A stretch of 64,000 nucleotides of DNA from UBA6019 sp035535055 (GCA_035535055.1 DATLQT010000044.1:1-64000), one strand, 5' to 3'. Positions 52,352-61,042 are shown, counted from the stretch's first letter. The notes: generated by a model not told the origin, from the sequence alone. A program made the numbers and translations.

Positions 52352-52764
52352 GTGACCGAGATCGACGCTCGCGACAGCCTCGAGGGGGTGGATTGGGAGG
52401 CTCTTGACCGCGCGCTGACCTCCGCCGGTTCAACAACGGCCGGACGCCGGAGGAGCTCCGCCGCTCCTTCGAGAACTCCTACGCCATCGCGATCGTCGGC
52501 GAGAGCACCGATGTCATCGGCATGGCGAGGCTACGTGCCGACGGCGTCTGCAACGCGTGGCTGGTCGACGTCTGGACCGCCTCCGCGCACCGACGTCGCG
52601 GCATCGCCAGGGCGATGGTGGAGCGTCTCCTCCAACTTGTGCCGGGGCACCACGTGGCGCTCTTCACAGAGCACGCCACCGGCTTCTACCGGACCCTTGG
52701 CTTCGAAGTTGAGGAGGTCGGAAGGTCCCGTCTCAGTGGCAGCTGGTTGAACCGACCGGGTTAA
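52352..52764 (+). pseudogene. GNAT acetyltransferase split by a one-base frameshift
   Basis: Frame one from GTG 52352 gives EGVDWEALDRALTSAG, the usual start of a GNAT family with the sequence DWxxLxxLxxxAGFNNGRTPEE. The rest continues in another frame from about 52431: FNNGRTPEELRRSFENSYAIAIVG, then DVWTASAHRRRGIARAMVERLL (acetyl-CoA loop) to the TAA at 52762-52764. Insertion of one base near GCCGG|TTC (52424-52431) would restore one chain of about 137 residues. Either a real decayed gene or a sequencing error. Its stop is nested with that of hisA in TTAA. Confidence 0.7.
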
Positions 52765-53474
52765 TCGGCGCTGGCCAGCGCTCCGACGAGGTCGACCCGC
52801 CCCTCGTAGATGGCCTTGCCGATGATGACGCCGCCCGCGCCGGCCGCCGCCACCGCCCTGACGTCCTCCAGGCTGCCGATCCCGCCGCCGTAGATGACCC
52901 GGTGACGGGTCAGGACCAGGATCCGCGCCAGCGCCTCCAGGTCGGGCCCGGCCAGGCTTCCGTCGCGATCGACCGAGGTTAGGATCACGGCCGCCAGGGG
53001 CAACTCCGCCCAGCTCGCCAGCAGCTCCTCGACGGCGGTGGCCTCGCCCTCCGTCCAGCCCGAGACCTGGGGCGTGGCGCCGCGGAGGTCGAGGGCCCCC
53101 ATCACCCGGTCGGGATGCTGCTCGGCGACCGCCGCGAAGAGATCAGGGTCGCGAACCGCGACGGTGCCCATGACGACGGCGGCGGCACCGACCTCCAGCC
53201 ACGCCTCCGCCGTCGCGCGGTCGCGAATGCCCCCGGCGACCTGGACCTCGAAGCCGGTCTCGCTCACCACCCGCTTGACGACCTCCCGGTTATCCCCTGA
53301 GCGGCCGAGGGCGGCGTCGAGGTCCACCACGTGGATCCGCCAGGCGCCCGCCGCGCGGTGGGAGCGGGCGATCGCGACCGGGTCGTCGCCGTAGACGGTC
53401 TCCTGGTCGAAGTCCCCCCGTGTCAGCCGTACGGCGCGGCCGCCGCGGATGTCGATCGCCGGGATGACCAGCAC
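52761..53474 (-). CDS. hisA: HisA/PriA-like phosphoribosyl isomerase
   Basis: 237 residues. TIM barrel with catalytic Asp in IPAIDIRGGRAVRL, second phosphate site GGIRDRATAEAWL, ALDLRGATPQVSGWTE and YGGGIGSLEDV. The segment VDLDAALGRSGDN resembles the DAAFGRG loop of the bifunctional PriA of Actinobacteria rather than the usual HisA form, so activity also on PRA (TrpF reaction) is possible. GTG start. No other his gene is near. Downstream member of a leftward set with yajQ. Confidence 0.88.
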   Translation of the reverse strand: MLVIPAIDIRGGRAVRLTRGDFDQETVYGDDPVAIARSHRAAGAWRIHVVDLDAALGRSGDNREVVKRVVSETGFEVQVAGGIRDRATAEAWLEVGAAAVVMGTVAVRDPDLFAAVAEQHPDRVMGALDLRGATPQVSGWTEGEATAVEELLASWAELPLAAVILTSVDRDGSLAGPDLEALARILVLTRHRVIYGGGIGSLEDVRAVAAAGAGGVIIGKAIYEGRVDLVGALASAD

Positions 53475-53492
53475 CCGAAAGTCTCTACCTGC

Positions 53493-53984
53493 TCAGCGGT
53501 AGTTGGTGAACTGGAGCGGGACCGATATGTCCTCGGCGTCTCGCAGCGCCTTGATCACCGACTGGAGGGCGTCCTTGTCCTTGCTCGTCACCCGCAGCTG
53601 ATCGCCCTGGATCCGGACCTGGACCTTGGGACTGGCCGCCCTCGCCCGCTTCTGCAGGTCCTTGGCGAGCTCGTCGCTGATGCCCGCGTTGAGCTTCACC
53701 TCGATCTGCCCCCGGCCCTTGCCGATGGTCTTCGGGTCGCCGGGCTTGAAGAGCTTGGGCGAGAGGCTCCGCCGCGCCGCTTTCTCGACCAGGACCTGGT
53801 AGGCCGCCCGGGCGCGGTCCTCGCTGGAGGATTCGACGATCACCTCGCCGCTCTTCAGCTCGAAACTGGTGGCCGTGTCCTTGAAGTCAAAGCGGGTGCC
53901 CGTCTCGCGGCGGGCCTGGTCGACAGCATTGGTCAGCTCAGAGCCGTCGAATTCGGAGACCACGTCGAACGAGAACTCAGCCAT
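53493..53984 (-). CDS. yajQ: YajQ family nucleotide-binding protein
   Basis: 163 residues, standard length. FSFDVVSEFDGSELTNAVDQA and TGTRFDFKDT at the start, and KVQVRIQGDQLRVTSKDKDALQSVI near the end, are typical, with two ferredoxin-like halves. Some family members bind cyclic di-GMP or nucleotides; the function here is unknown. Lies 18 nt upstream of hisA and 15 nt after the membrane protein gene. Confidence 0.92.
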   Translation of the reverse strand: MAEFSFDVVSEFDGSELTNAVDQARRETGTRFDFKDTATSFELKSGEVIVESSSEDRARAAYQVLVEKAARRSLSPKLFKPGDPKTIGKGRGQIEVKLNAGISDELAKDLQKRARAASPKVQVRIQGDQLRVTSKDKDALQSVIKALRDAEDISVPLQFTNYR

Positions 53985-53999
53985 TGGGGGGAGGGCGCC

Positions 54000-54380
54000 T
54001 CAGAGAAAGTGGTAGATGCTGTTCAGGCCCGCCACCACGGCGGCCGCGGCGAGGCCGAGCAGGACGAGGGAGGTGAGGCCGAGGAGAATCGCGATGCCCG
54101 CCGTGCCGGTGTCGACGGGCTCCAGCGGCGGCCGGAAGCCGGCCATCCTGACCTCGGGGTAGTTCAGGTTGTCGAGGTGATGCCGGTGGGCCCGCTCGTC
54201 GAGCTCCCTGATCACCGCCTCGCCGCCCGGCGGCACCGATGGGCGGTCCAGTCGGCCCAGCGCCGCGCGCAGGTTGTCGCGGTTGTGGCCCAGCTCCAAC
54301 ATGACCAGATCGAGCGTCTTGGAGGCGGTTTCGTTGCCGTGCTCGCGGCGGAGGTCGGCGATGATGTCGTAGAGGGTCAT
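54000..54380 (-). CDS. Hypothetical protein with C-terminal membrane segment
   Basis: 126 residues from ATG 54380 (MTLYDIIADLRREHGNE). Soluble helical first half, with a DERAHRHHLDNLNYPEV stretch, then one long or two short hydrophobic helices (about 93-122) at the end. No named family recognised. First gene of the leftward yajQ-hisA set; TAATCT on this strand lies 11 nt before the ATG. Confidence 0.6.
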   Translation of the reverse strand: MTLYDIIADLRREHGNETASKTLDLVMLELGHNRDNLRAALGRLDRPSVPPGGEAVIRELDERAHRHHLDNLNYPEVRMAGFRPPLEPVDTGTAGIAILLGLTSLVLLGLAAAAVVAGLNSIYHFL

Positions 54381-54391
54381 TCGGGACCACA

Positions 54392-54401
54392 AGATTACAA
54401 T
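54392..54401. promoter_or_regulatory. Overlapping divergent -10 elements between membrane protein gene and ilvE
   Basis: Plus strand TACAAT (54396-54401) ends 8 nt before ATG 54410. Minus strand TAATCT (54397-54392) lies 11 nt before ATG 54380. The two hexamers share two base pairs. Intergenic distance 29 bp. Confidence 0.5.
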
Positions 54402-54409
54402 CAAGGCGA

Positions 54410-55375
54410 ATGGGCATAGAAACCGGCACCTCGTCGAAAGTGGCCGGCTCGACCGAGCATCCCAACAGCTGGGTCTACTACAACGGCGACTTTCGCCGCT
54501 ATCACGAGGCTCGCGTCGGCCTCATGACCCACGCCCTCCACTATGGAACCGGCGTCTTCGAGGGCATCCGCGCCTACTGGAACGGGTCCAAAGAGCAGCT
54601 CTTCCTGCTCGCGGCACCCGAGCATTTCGACCGCCTCCGGCGGTCGGGCCGGATCATGAAGATGACCCTGCCCCACTCGACCGAGGACCTGGTCAAGCTC
54701 GCGCTTGAGCTGCTCCGCCGCAACGAGTACCGGGCCGACACCTACATCCGGCCGCTGCTTTTCAAGTCGAGCGAGGTGATCGGGGTCCGGCTCGACGGCA
54801 TTGAGGAGAGCTTTTGCATCTACACCGCCCCGATGGGCAACTACGTCGACGTCGACTCCGGCATCCGCTGCATGGTCTCCAGCTGGCGCCGGGTGTCCGA
54901 CCAGTCGCTGCCCGCGCGCGGCAAGATCACCGGCGCCTATGCGAACTCGGCGCTGGCCAAGGCCGAAGCCGAGGAGAACGGCTATGACGAAGCGATCGTC
55001 CTGACCACCGACGGGCACGTCTCCGAGGGCAGCGCCGAGAACCTCTTCATGTACAAGGACGGCGTCTTCGTCACCCCACCGGTGACCGACGACATCCTCG
55101 AGGGCGTCACCCGCCGGATCGTTCGGGAGCTGATCAGCGACGAGCTTGGCAAGCAGGTCGTCGAGCGCTCGATCGACCGCACCGAGCTCTACACCTGCGA
55201 TGAGCTCTTCCTCTGCGGCACCGGCGCCCAGGTCTCGCCGGTGATCGAGGTCGACCGCCGGCCGGTCGGGGACGGCAAGATCGGCGAGCTCACCGGCGAA
55301 CTGCAGGGCATCTATTTCGGGGCGGTTCGCGGTGACAACCCGAAGTACTCGAACTGGTCACTCCCCGTCTACTAG
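54410..55375 (+). CDS. ilvE: Branched-chain amino acid aminotransferase
   Basis: 321 residues. HALHYGTGVFEGIRAYW, the PLP lysine in ARGKITGAYANSALAK, the PLP-contacting Glu and SEGSAENLFM, and TPPVTDDILEGVTRRIV are all typical class IV aminotransferase motifs of IlvE. Last step of leucine, isoleucine and valine synthesis and first of their breakdown. Leaderless start predicted. Its end overlaps the glycerate kinase frame by 44 nt. Confidence 0.94.
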   Translation: MGIETGTSSKVAGSTEHPNSWVYYNGDFRRYHEARVGLMTHALHYGTGVFEGIRAYWNGSKEQLFLLAAPEHFDRLRRSGRIMKMTLPHSTEDLVKLALELLRRNEYRADTYIRPLLFKSSEVIGVRLDGIEESFCIYTAPMGNYVDVDSGIRCMVSSWRRVSDQSLPARGKITGAYANSALAKAEAEENGYDEAIVLTTDGHVSEGSAENLFMYKDGVFVTPPVTDDILEGVTRRIVRELISDELGKQVVERSIDRTELYTCDELFLCGTGAQVSPVIEVDRRPVGDGKIGELTGELQGIYFGAVRGDNPKYSNWSLPVY

Positions 55376-56501
55376 GGACCAGCTCGCGAAGTACGTAGCG
55401 GCGCCCAACCCTTTCAAGGGTTCTCTTGGTTCCCCGGCCGCCGCCGCGGCCATCGCGCGCGGGGTCCGGCGCGTCCACCCAGAGGCCGAAGTGCTCGAGG
55501 TGCCGGTTGCCGACGGCGGTGAGGGAACCGTGGACGCCCTGGTTGCGGCCGCCGCCGGCGAGCGGGTCGCGATCACCGTCGAGGGGCCGCTCGGCGACCC
55601 CGTCGAGGCCTCTTACGGGCTCATCGATTCCGGCCGGACCGCGGTCGTCGAGCTGGCCTCGGCCAGCGGATTGCCGCTGGTGCCGAAGGATCTGCGCGAT
55701 CCGCGCGTTACATCCACATTCGGGTTCGGGCAACTGCTCGACTCCGCGAGGAGGAAGGGGGTGAGGCGGATCATCGCCGGGATCGGCGGTTCGGCCACCA
55801 ACGACGGCGGCGCCGGGATGGCCCAGGCGCTGGGATTCCGCCTGCTCGACAGCTCCGGCAGGGACCTGGCCCGAGGCGGGGGCGCGCTCGCCGGGCTGGA
55901 CCGAATCCTGCCTCCCGTCGCTGACGAGTGGCGCGAGGTCGCGGTCGAGGTCGCGGTCGACGTCACCAACCCGCTGACCGGTCCCAGCGGGGCGACGCGT
56001 GTCTACGGTCCTCAGAAGGGCGCCGGCACGGAGGCGGTGCTGGCCGAGCTCGACTCCGCGCTCGCCCACCTGGCGCAGGTGATCTCCCGCGACCTCGGGC
56101 GCGAGGTCGCCGACCTCCCCGGCGCGGGGGCGGCGGGCGGAGCCGGGGCCGGATTGGTCGCCTTCCTCGGCGCGAGCCTGCGCCGCGGCGCCCCGCTGGT
56201 CGTGGAGGCGGCCGGCCTCGACGACGCGCTCGAGGGTGCGACGGCCGTCTTCACCGGCGAGGGCCGCGTGGACGCCCAGACCGCCTTCGGCAAGGGTCCG
56301 GCCGAGGTCCTCGAGCGCGCCCGTCGCAGGGGGGTCCCGGTGGTCCTGCTGGCGGGCAGCCTGGGCGAGGGCTGGGAGACCTTGGGCTGCCCGGTCCGCG
56401 CCATCGGCGAGGACGGCCAGCCCGTCGAGTACCGCGAGGCGCACGCCGCCGAGCTCCTCGAGCTGGCCACCGAGCGCGCGCTGCGGGACTTCGAGGCTTG
56501 A
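55332..56501 (+). CDS. glxK: Glycerate 2-kinase (GlxK/GarK family)
   Basis: 389 residues from GTG 55332, the only usual start in frame; the family start (VAAPNPFKGSL) comes 21 residues later, after the ilvE stop. Motifs VADGGEGTVDAL, GIGGSATNDGGAGMAQALG, DVTNPLTGPSGAT and FTGEGRVDAQTAFGKGP are complete. Phosphorylates D-glycerate to 2-phosphoglycerate. The first 20 residues have no family match, so a start near 55390 on an unusual codon is possible. Confidence 0.9.
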   Translation: MTTRSTRTGHSPSTRDQLAKYVAAPNPFKGSLGSPAAAAAIARGVRRVHPEAEVLEVPVADGGEGTVDALVAAAAGERVAITVEGPLGDPVEASYGLIDSGRTAVVELASASGLPLVPKDLRDPRVTSTFGFGQLLDSARRKGVRRIIAGIGGSATNDGGAGMAQALGFRLLDSSGRDLARGGGALAGLDRILPPVADEWREVAVEVAVDVTNPLTGPSGATRVYGPQKGAGTEAVLAELDSALAHLAQVISRDLGREVADLPGAGAAGGAGAGLVAFLGASLRRGAPLVVEAAGLDDALEGATAVFTGEGRVDAQTAFGKGPAEVLERARRRGVPVVLLAGSLGEGWETLGCPVRAIGEDGQPVEYREAHAAELLELATERALRDFEA

Positions 56502-57259
56502 GCGCGGAGCCGGTTCCCCGGACCGACGCCGAGCTGGTCAGCGCCTATCGCGCCGGCGATGTCCGTGCCTTTGAGGAGCTTCACCGGCGCCACGTCCGGG
56601 GCATCTACCGACTCGTCCATCGGACGCTCGGGGACGCCCTGCTGGCCGAGGACATCGCCCAGGAGACCTTCATCCGCTCGCTCCGGACCCTCGATCGGAT
56701 GGATGAGAGCTTCAACTTCGGGGGCTGGCTGCACACCGTCGCCCAAAACCTCTGCCGCGACGAGCTCCGCCGCCGCCGGCGGGATCCTCGACTGGAGGAG
56801 AAGGTCCCGGCGGACCGCGAGATCCTCTACGAGATCCCGGCCCCGCCCTCCCGCTTCGACCCGGTGCTGCAGGCCGAGAGCCGTGAGCTGCGCCGGCGGG
56901 TCTATGAGGTCGCCCAGCGGCTGCCCGAGAAGTACCGGCTGGTGCTGACTCTTCGCGAGCTCCAGGGGTTCAGCTATCGCAAGATCGCCAAGGCGCTGAA
57001 GATCTCGGAGAGCGCGGTCGAGACGCTGGTCTACCGTGCCCGGCTCCGCTTCAAAGAGGAGTTCGTCGCCCAGCAGTCAGCCGACGAGATGGACCATCGC
57101 GACGTCCTCGCGATGCTGAAGCCCTACCTGGCCGGAAAGCTCCGCAAGAACCAGGCCGACGCGGTCCGCGAGCACCTCGCCCACTGCGTCTCCTGCAGTC
57201 GAAAGCTGCCGCGCCGCAAGCCTTCCCCCGGCCGTTCGTTATCTTCCCAGGATCGATAG
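56498..57259 (+). CDS. ECF sigma factor with fused C-terminal zinc-finger (zf-HC2/ZAS-like) domain
   Basis: 253 residues, TTG start overlapping the kinase stop (TTGA). Region 2 lies at about 22-95 (LAEDIAQETFIRSLRTLDRM), region 4 at about 135-190 (RLPEKYRLVLTLRELQGFSYRKIAKALKI). After residue 200 comes MLKPYLAGKLRKNQADAVREHLAHCVSC: H226-x3-C230-x2-C233, the zinc-binding motif of anti-sigma ZAS/zf-HC2 domains. So the regulator seems fused in cis, with no membrane segment. No separate anti-sigma gene follows. Confidence 0.85.
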   Translation: MSAEPVPRTDAELVSAYRAGDVRAFEELHRRHVRGIYRLVHRTLGDALLAEDIAQETFIRSLRTLDRMDESFNFGGWLHTVAQNLCRDELRRRRRDPRLEEKVPADREILYEIPAPPSRFDPVLQAESRELRRRVYEVAQRLPEKYRLVLTLRELQGFSYRKIAKALKISESAVETLVYRARLRFKEEFVAQQSADEMDHRDVLAMLKPYLAGKLRKNQADAVREHLAHCVSCSRKLPRRKPSPGRSLSSQDR

Positions 57260-57266
57260 CTCAAAG

Positions 57267-57818
57267 ATGGTCAAAGTCCGCTTCTTCGACGACGAGACAC
57301 TGGAGGGCACCGCCCAGGACCTGGACCTGGACGAACCCGACTTCATCCTCGAGATCGACGACCCCAGCGGGCTCGAAAACTCTGAGATTGCCTGGATCCC
57401 GCTCTCGGCGGTGAAGATGGTCGAGATGCCGATCGACGACCACGAGGTCGAGCCCCATGGCCGCAAGGTGGCGATCCGCTTCCTCGACGGCGAGGTGCTC
57501 CGCGGCCACACGGCGGGTGAGATCAAGCGCCACCGCTACGGGCTCGGACTCCACCTTCATCCGGAGACCGATGGGCCCCCGCGGCGGCTGGCGGTGCCCT
57601 TCTCCTCGATCAAGGCGCTCTTCTACGTCCGCGAGTTCGACGGGCGCGCCGAGGAGGACAAGGGCCTTCCCTCGGAGGCCTACCTGGCCAGGCGGACGAT
57701 GGCGCCGCTGCTGGACGTGCTGGAGGAGATGGACGCGCTCTCCCGCCTCCACCGTGGCGGCCTCCTCAACGATGCCGAGTACGCGGCCAAGCGCTCGCAG
57801 CTGCTCGAAGTCCTCTAG
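57267..57818 (+). CDS. Two-repeat beta protein with C-terminal SHOCT domain
   Basis: 183 residues. Two similar beta units, VRFFDDETLEGTAQDL...FILEI (residues 4-30) and IRFLDGEVLRGHTAGEI...LGLHLHP (about 69-98), each end in a PFSS/PLSAVK-type strand, suggesting an internal duplication. The last 30 residues (DALSRLHRGGLLNDAEYAAKRSQLLEVL) are a SHOCT oligomerisation helix pair. Function unknown. Follows the sigma factor by 7 nt and probably shares its mRNA. Confidence 0.65.
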   Translation: MVKVRFFDDETLEGTAQDLDLDEPDFILEIDDPSGLENSEIAWIPLSAVKMVEMPIDDHEVEPHGRKVAIRFLDGEVLRGHTAGEIKRHRYGLGLHLHPETDGPPRRLAVPFSSIKALFYVREFDGRAEEDKGLPSEAYLARRTMAPLLDVLEEMDALSRLHRGGLLNDAEYAAKRSQLLEVL

Positions 57819-57836
57819 TACCGTCGGCGGTTCTGT

Positions 57837-59489
57837 TCACGGAGCGCTGAGCCACCAGTCGGCCGCGTTCCAGGAGTCCAGGCCGAGCATCGGGTTGGGC
57901 TCGAAGCCGTGCAGTCGAGCCGTGCGCTGGACCACCGCCGGCCACTGAAGGAGCGGGATGCTGCAGGTCTGCCGGAGCCATTCCTGCGCGGCGGCGTGGT
58001 AGCCGGTTCGCCGAGCCCTGGAATCGAGGGTCGCGGCCGCCCCGGCGAAGTCCGCGTCCAGCCCCGGATCCGAGCAGCGCCCCCAGTTGAGGCTTCCCGC
58101 TCTCGTCCCGAAGGTCGCCCAGGAACCGGGGTCGGGCGGCCAGGCGTTCGAGAGGAGGGCCATCTCGAAAGCACCGCCGGCGAGCCGGGAGAAGATGGTC
58201 TGGCGCGGCTCGCAGACGGCCGACACCGCCGCGCCCACCAGTCCCCACTGGCGCACCAGCTCAGCCTGCTCCAGCTGCCGGACCTGGTCATCGCAGATGG
58301 CCAGCAGGCTGAAGGCGAGCCTCCGTCCGCCCTTGGCGCGGACCCCGTCAGCTCCCAGAGTCCAGCCGTCGGCGTCGAGCGCCGCCTTGGCCTGGGCGAC
58401 GCTGAGCCCGGGAGGCGGGTCGGCGTCGTAGTCCTTCAGGGGTGGCGGGAAGAGCCCGGTGCTGACCTCGGCGTAGCCGTTGAACGCAGCGCTGTTGAGG
58501 GCCGCCGGGTCTACGGACCCGGCCAGGGCGCTCAGGAGCGCGGCGTCGCCGGCCCAGGGCCCAGCTGTGTGGTTGGGGAGCACGAACTCGCCCCGCAGGG
58601 TCGGGGTGACCAGGGACTGAGAGATGGGCACGTCCGCCAGCTGTGGCAGGTCGGCGGGCAGCAGGTGGAAGCCGAGGTCGGCCTCGCCGGTCTGGAGGCC
58701 GGAGATGAGCGCCGCCTTGCCGTCGTAGACCCGGTAGGTGATCCCATCCAGCCAGGGCATGCGCCCGCGGCCGGAGGCGTAATCAGGGTTGGCCGCCAGC
58801 TGGATCAGCCGGCCGGGCACCACCCCGCTGATCTTGAAGGGCCCGGAGACCACGTCTGGGCGCTGGAAGTAGGGGTCGGCGGCCCAGGCGGCCGGTGCGA
58901 TGGACCCGAGCCGGTGAGCCGGCAGCGGAACCACCAGCGGCCCCATCGTCGGCCAGGCCGGGTAGACCCCGCTGGTCAGGTTCGCGGCCAGCCCGCAGGA
59001 CCCGGCCGGTCGGGGACCGAAGTGCCAGATCACCTCGGTCGGGCTCCGGCGCTCCTGGGAGGCGATGTGGTCGAACCCCGCCCGATCACGACCCGGGTAG
59101 CCGGCGGAGCAGATCGCGTTCACGGCGAAGATCAGGTCGTCGGCCGTCAGCGGTAAACCGTCCGACCAGCGCAGGCCGGGCCTCAAGTTGAGATCGAGGG
59201 TCATCGTCCCTCCCCTGCCGAGCTTGGGCACCGGCATCTCGCTGAGCAGGCGCGGCAGGGGCTGGAGGCCGGCGTCCAGCGTCCAGAGCGGCTCGAAGAG
59301 CAGCCCCGCCACCCGGAGGTCACTCTCGGTGGTCGCGTGGAGCGGATCGAGGTTGTCGGGGTACTCCCAGTCCGCCATCACCAGGTCTCCGCCCCTCACG
59401 CCGACCGGGTTGGGACTGGCGGCGACGGACGGCAGGGGAGACGATTGGCAGGCGGCCAGCACGGCCGCCAGGAGCAGGACCCGCTTCAC
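57837..59489 (-). CDS. ABC transporter substrate-binding lipoprotein, family 5 (peptide/nickel type)
   Basis: 550 residues, GTG start. Lipoprotein signal with lipobox LAAC (Cys14). The body has the SBP_bac_5 layout: DNLDPLHATTESDLRVAGLLFEPL, LNLRPGLRWSDGLPLTADDLIFAV and C-terminal VSTGLFPPPLKDYDADPP. It would bind oligopeptides or similar ligands at the cell surface. No permease or ATPase genes are adjacent, so it is an orphan here. A TAGTCT on the minus strand lies 8 nt before the GTG. Confidence 0.88.
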   Translation of the reverse strand: MKRVLLLAAVLAACQSSPLPSVAASPNPVGVRGGDLVMADWEYPDNLDPLHATTESDLRVAGLLFEPLWTLDAGLQPLPRLLSEMPVPKLGRGGTMTLDLNLRPGLRWSDGLPLTADDLIFAVNAICSAGYPGRDRAGFDHIASQERRSPTEVIWHFGPRPAGSCGLAANLTSGVYPAWPTMGPLVVPLPAHRLGSIAPAAWAADPYFQRPDVVSGPFKISGVVPGRLIQLAANPDYASGRGRMPWLDGITYRVYDGKAALISGLQTGEADLGFHLLPADLPQLADVPISQSLVTPTLRGEFVLPNHTAGPWAGDAALLSALAGSVDPAALNSAAFNGYAEVSTGLFPPPLKDYDADPPPGLSVAQAKAALDADGWTLGADGVRAKGGRRLAFSLLAICDDQVRQLEQAELVRQWGLVGAAVSAVCEPRQTIFSRLAGGAFEMALLSNAWPPDPGSWATFGTRAGSLNWGRCSDPGLDADFAGAAATLDSRARRTGYHAAAQEWLRQTCSIPLLQWPAVVQRTARLHGFEPNPMLGLDSWNAADWWLSAP

Positions 59490-59497
59490 TCAAAGTG

Positions 59498-59503
59498 AGA
59501 CTA
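59498..59503 (-). promoter_or_regulatory. -10 element of the lipoprotein gene
   Basis: TAGTCT on the minus strand ends 8 nt before GTG 59489. Leaderless or nearly so. No -35 visible. Confidence 0.45.
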
Positions 59504-59516
59504 GGCGAAGCGAGGG

Positions 59517-59522
59517 TAGAAT
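59517..59522 (+). promoter_or_regulatory. -10 element of pdxS
   Basis: TAGAAT ends 7 nt before GTG 59530 and 10 nt before ATG 59533, which are adjacent in-frame codons. Either a leaderless GTG start or a three-base leader before ATG. Confidence 0.5.
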
Positions 59523-59532
59523 TCAGAGTGTG

Positions 59533-60450
59533 ATGGGCGAAAGCAACGGCAAGCGCACTCCCGCCGGGACCGAGCACGCCACCTTCAAGGTCAAGGCCGG
59601 CCTGGCCGAGATGCTGAAGGGCGGCGTCATCATGGACGTCGTCACCGCCGAGCACGCGCGGATCGCCCAGGAGGCGGGCGCCTGCGCGGTGATGGCCCTA
59701 GAGCGGGTCCCCGCCGACATCCGCAGGGACGGCGGCGTCGCCCGGATGAGCGATCCCCGGCTGATCAAGGAGATCCAGGCCGCGGTCACCATCCCCGTCA
59801 TGGCGAAGGCTCGCATCGGCCACTTCGTCGAGGCGCAGATTCTTGAGGCCCTGGGCGTCGACTACATCGACGAGTCCGAGGTGCTGACCCCCGCCGACGA
59901 GGAGAACCACATCGACAAGCGCGCCTTCAAGGTGCCGTTCGTCTGCGGCTGCCGCGACCTCGGCGAGGCGCTTCGCCGGATCGCCGAGGGCGCCGCGATG
60001 ATCCGCACCAAGGGCGAGGCCGGCACCGGCAACGTGGTCGAGGCCGTCCGTCACATGCGGGCGGTCAACGCTGGGATTCGCAAGCTGCACGGAATGAACC
60101 ACGCCGAGCTCGTCCACGAGGCGAAGAACATCGGCGCCCCGGTGGACCTTCTCGCCGACTGCCAGAGGCTGGGCCGGCTACCGGTGGTCAACTTCGCCGC
60201 CGGCGGCATCGCGACCCCAGCGGATGCCGCGCTGATGATGCAGCTCGGTGTCGACGGCGTCTTCGTCGGCTCGGGCATCTTCAAGTCCGGCGACCCGCTG
60301 AAGCGAGCCAAGGCGATCGTCGCCGCGACCACCTACCACGACCGGCCGGACATCCTGGCGGAGGTCAGCGAGGACCTCGGCGAGCCGATGGTCGGCATCG
60401 AGATCCCGACGCTCCCGAAAGAAGAGCTGCTGGCCTCCCGCGGCTGGTAA
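59533..60450 (+). CDS. pdxS: Pyridoxal 5'-phosphate synthase lyase subunit PdxS
   Basis: 305 residues (306 if GTG 59530 is used). Motifs AGLAEMLKGGVIMDVV, AGACAVMALERVPADIR, the first catalytic lysine in PVMAKARIGHFVEAQ, DYIDESEVLTPADEE, FVCGCRDLGEALRR and GEAGTGNVVEAVRHMR are near invariant. Makes PLP from ribose 5-phosphate, glyceraldehyde 3-phosphate and ammonia from PdxT, whose gene follows after 10 nt. Confidence 0.97.
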   Translation: MGESNGKRTPAGTEHATFKVKAGLAEMLKGGVIMDVVTAEHARIAQEAGACAVMALERVPADIRRDGGVARMSDPRLIKEIQAAVTIPVMAKARIGHFVEAQILEALGVDYIDESEVLTPADEENHIDKRAFKVPFVCGCRDLGEALRRIAEGAAMIRTKGEAGTGNVVEAVRHMRAVNAGIRKLHGMNHAELVHEAKNIGAPVDLLADCQRLGRLPVVNFAAGGIATPADAALMMQLGVDGVFVGSGIFKSGDPLKRAKAIVAATTYHDRPDILAEVSEDLGEPMVGIEIPTLPKEELLASRGW

Positions 60451-60460
60451 GAGCCACGGT

Positions 60461-61042
60461 ATGGCTCCCCTGATCGGGGTCATGGCCCTGCAGGGGGCCT
60501 TCCTCGAGCATCTGCGGGCGTTTGAGGACGCGGGCGCACGGACGCGGCCGGTCCGGCTGAAGGAGGATCTGGCGGGCCTCGACGGGCTGGTCATCCCCGG
60601 CGGGGAGAGCACCACCATGACCATGCTGATGGAGCGGATGGGACTCTTCGACGCCGTCAGGGACGCGGTCGCCGGCGGGCTGCCGGCGCTCGGCACCTGC
60701 GCCGGGATGATCATCCTGGCGAGCCGGATCGACGGCGGCATCGAGGGCCAGCGGGGCTTCGGCGCCCTCCGGATCGCCGTCCGGCGCAATGGCTACGGGC
60801 GGCAGCTGGAGAGCTTTGAGGGGCCGGTCGACCTGGCCGGCGACCCCGAGCCCTTTCCCGGCGTCTTCATCCGTGCTCCGATCCTCGAGGACGCCGGCGA
60901 CACCGAGGTGATCGCCCGCCAGGACGGAAGGCCGGTGGGCGTCCGCCAGGGAAGGCTGATGGCGCTCGCCTTCCACCCCGAGCTGAGCGGCGACCTGCGC
61001 CTCCACCGCGAGTTCCTCCGCCTGGTTGGAGGGGGGTCGTGA
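60461..61042 (+). CDS. pdxT: PLP synthase glutaminase subunit PdxT
   Basis: 193 residues. GVMALQGAFLEHLRAFEDAG, IPGGESTTM, nucleophile C80 in LGTCAGMIILA and the His/Glu pair in ALAFHPELSGD make the full triad. Supplies ammonia to PdxS. The stop overlaps the next start (GTGA). Confidence 0.97.
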   Translation: MAPLIGVMALQGAFLEHLRAFEDAGARTRPVRLKEDLAGLDGLVIPGGESTTMTMLMERMGLFDAVRDAVAGGLPALGTCAGMIILASRIDGGIEGQRGFGALRIAVRRNGYGRQLESFEGPVDLAGDPEPFPGVFIRAPILEDAGDTEVIARQDGRPVGVRQGRLMALAFHPELSGDLRLHREFLRLVGGGS

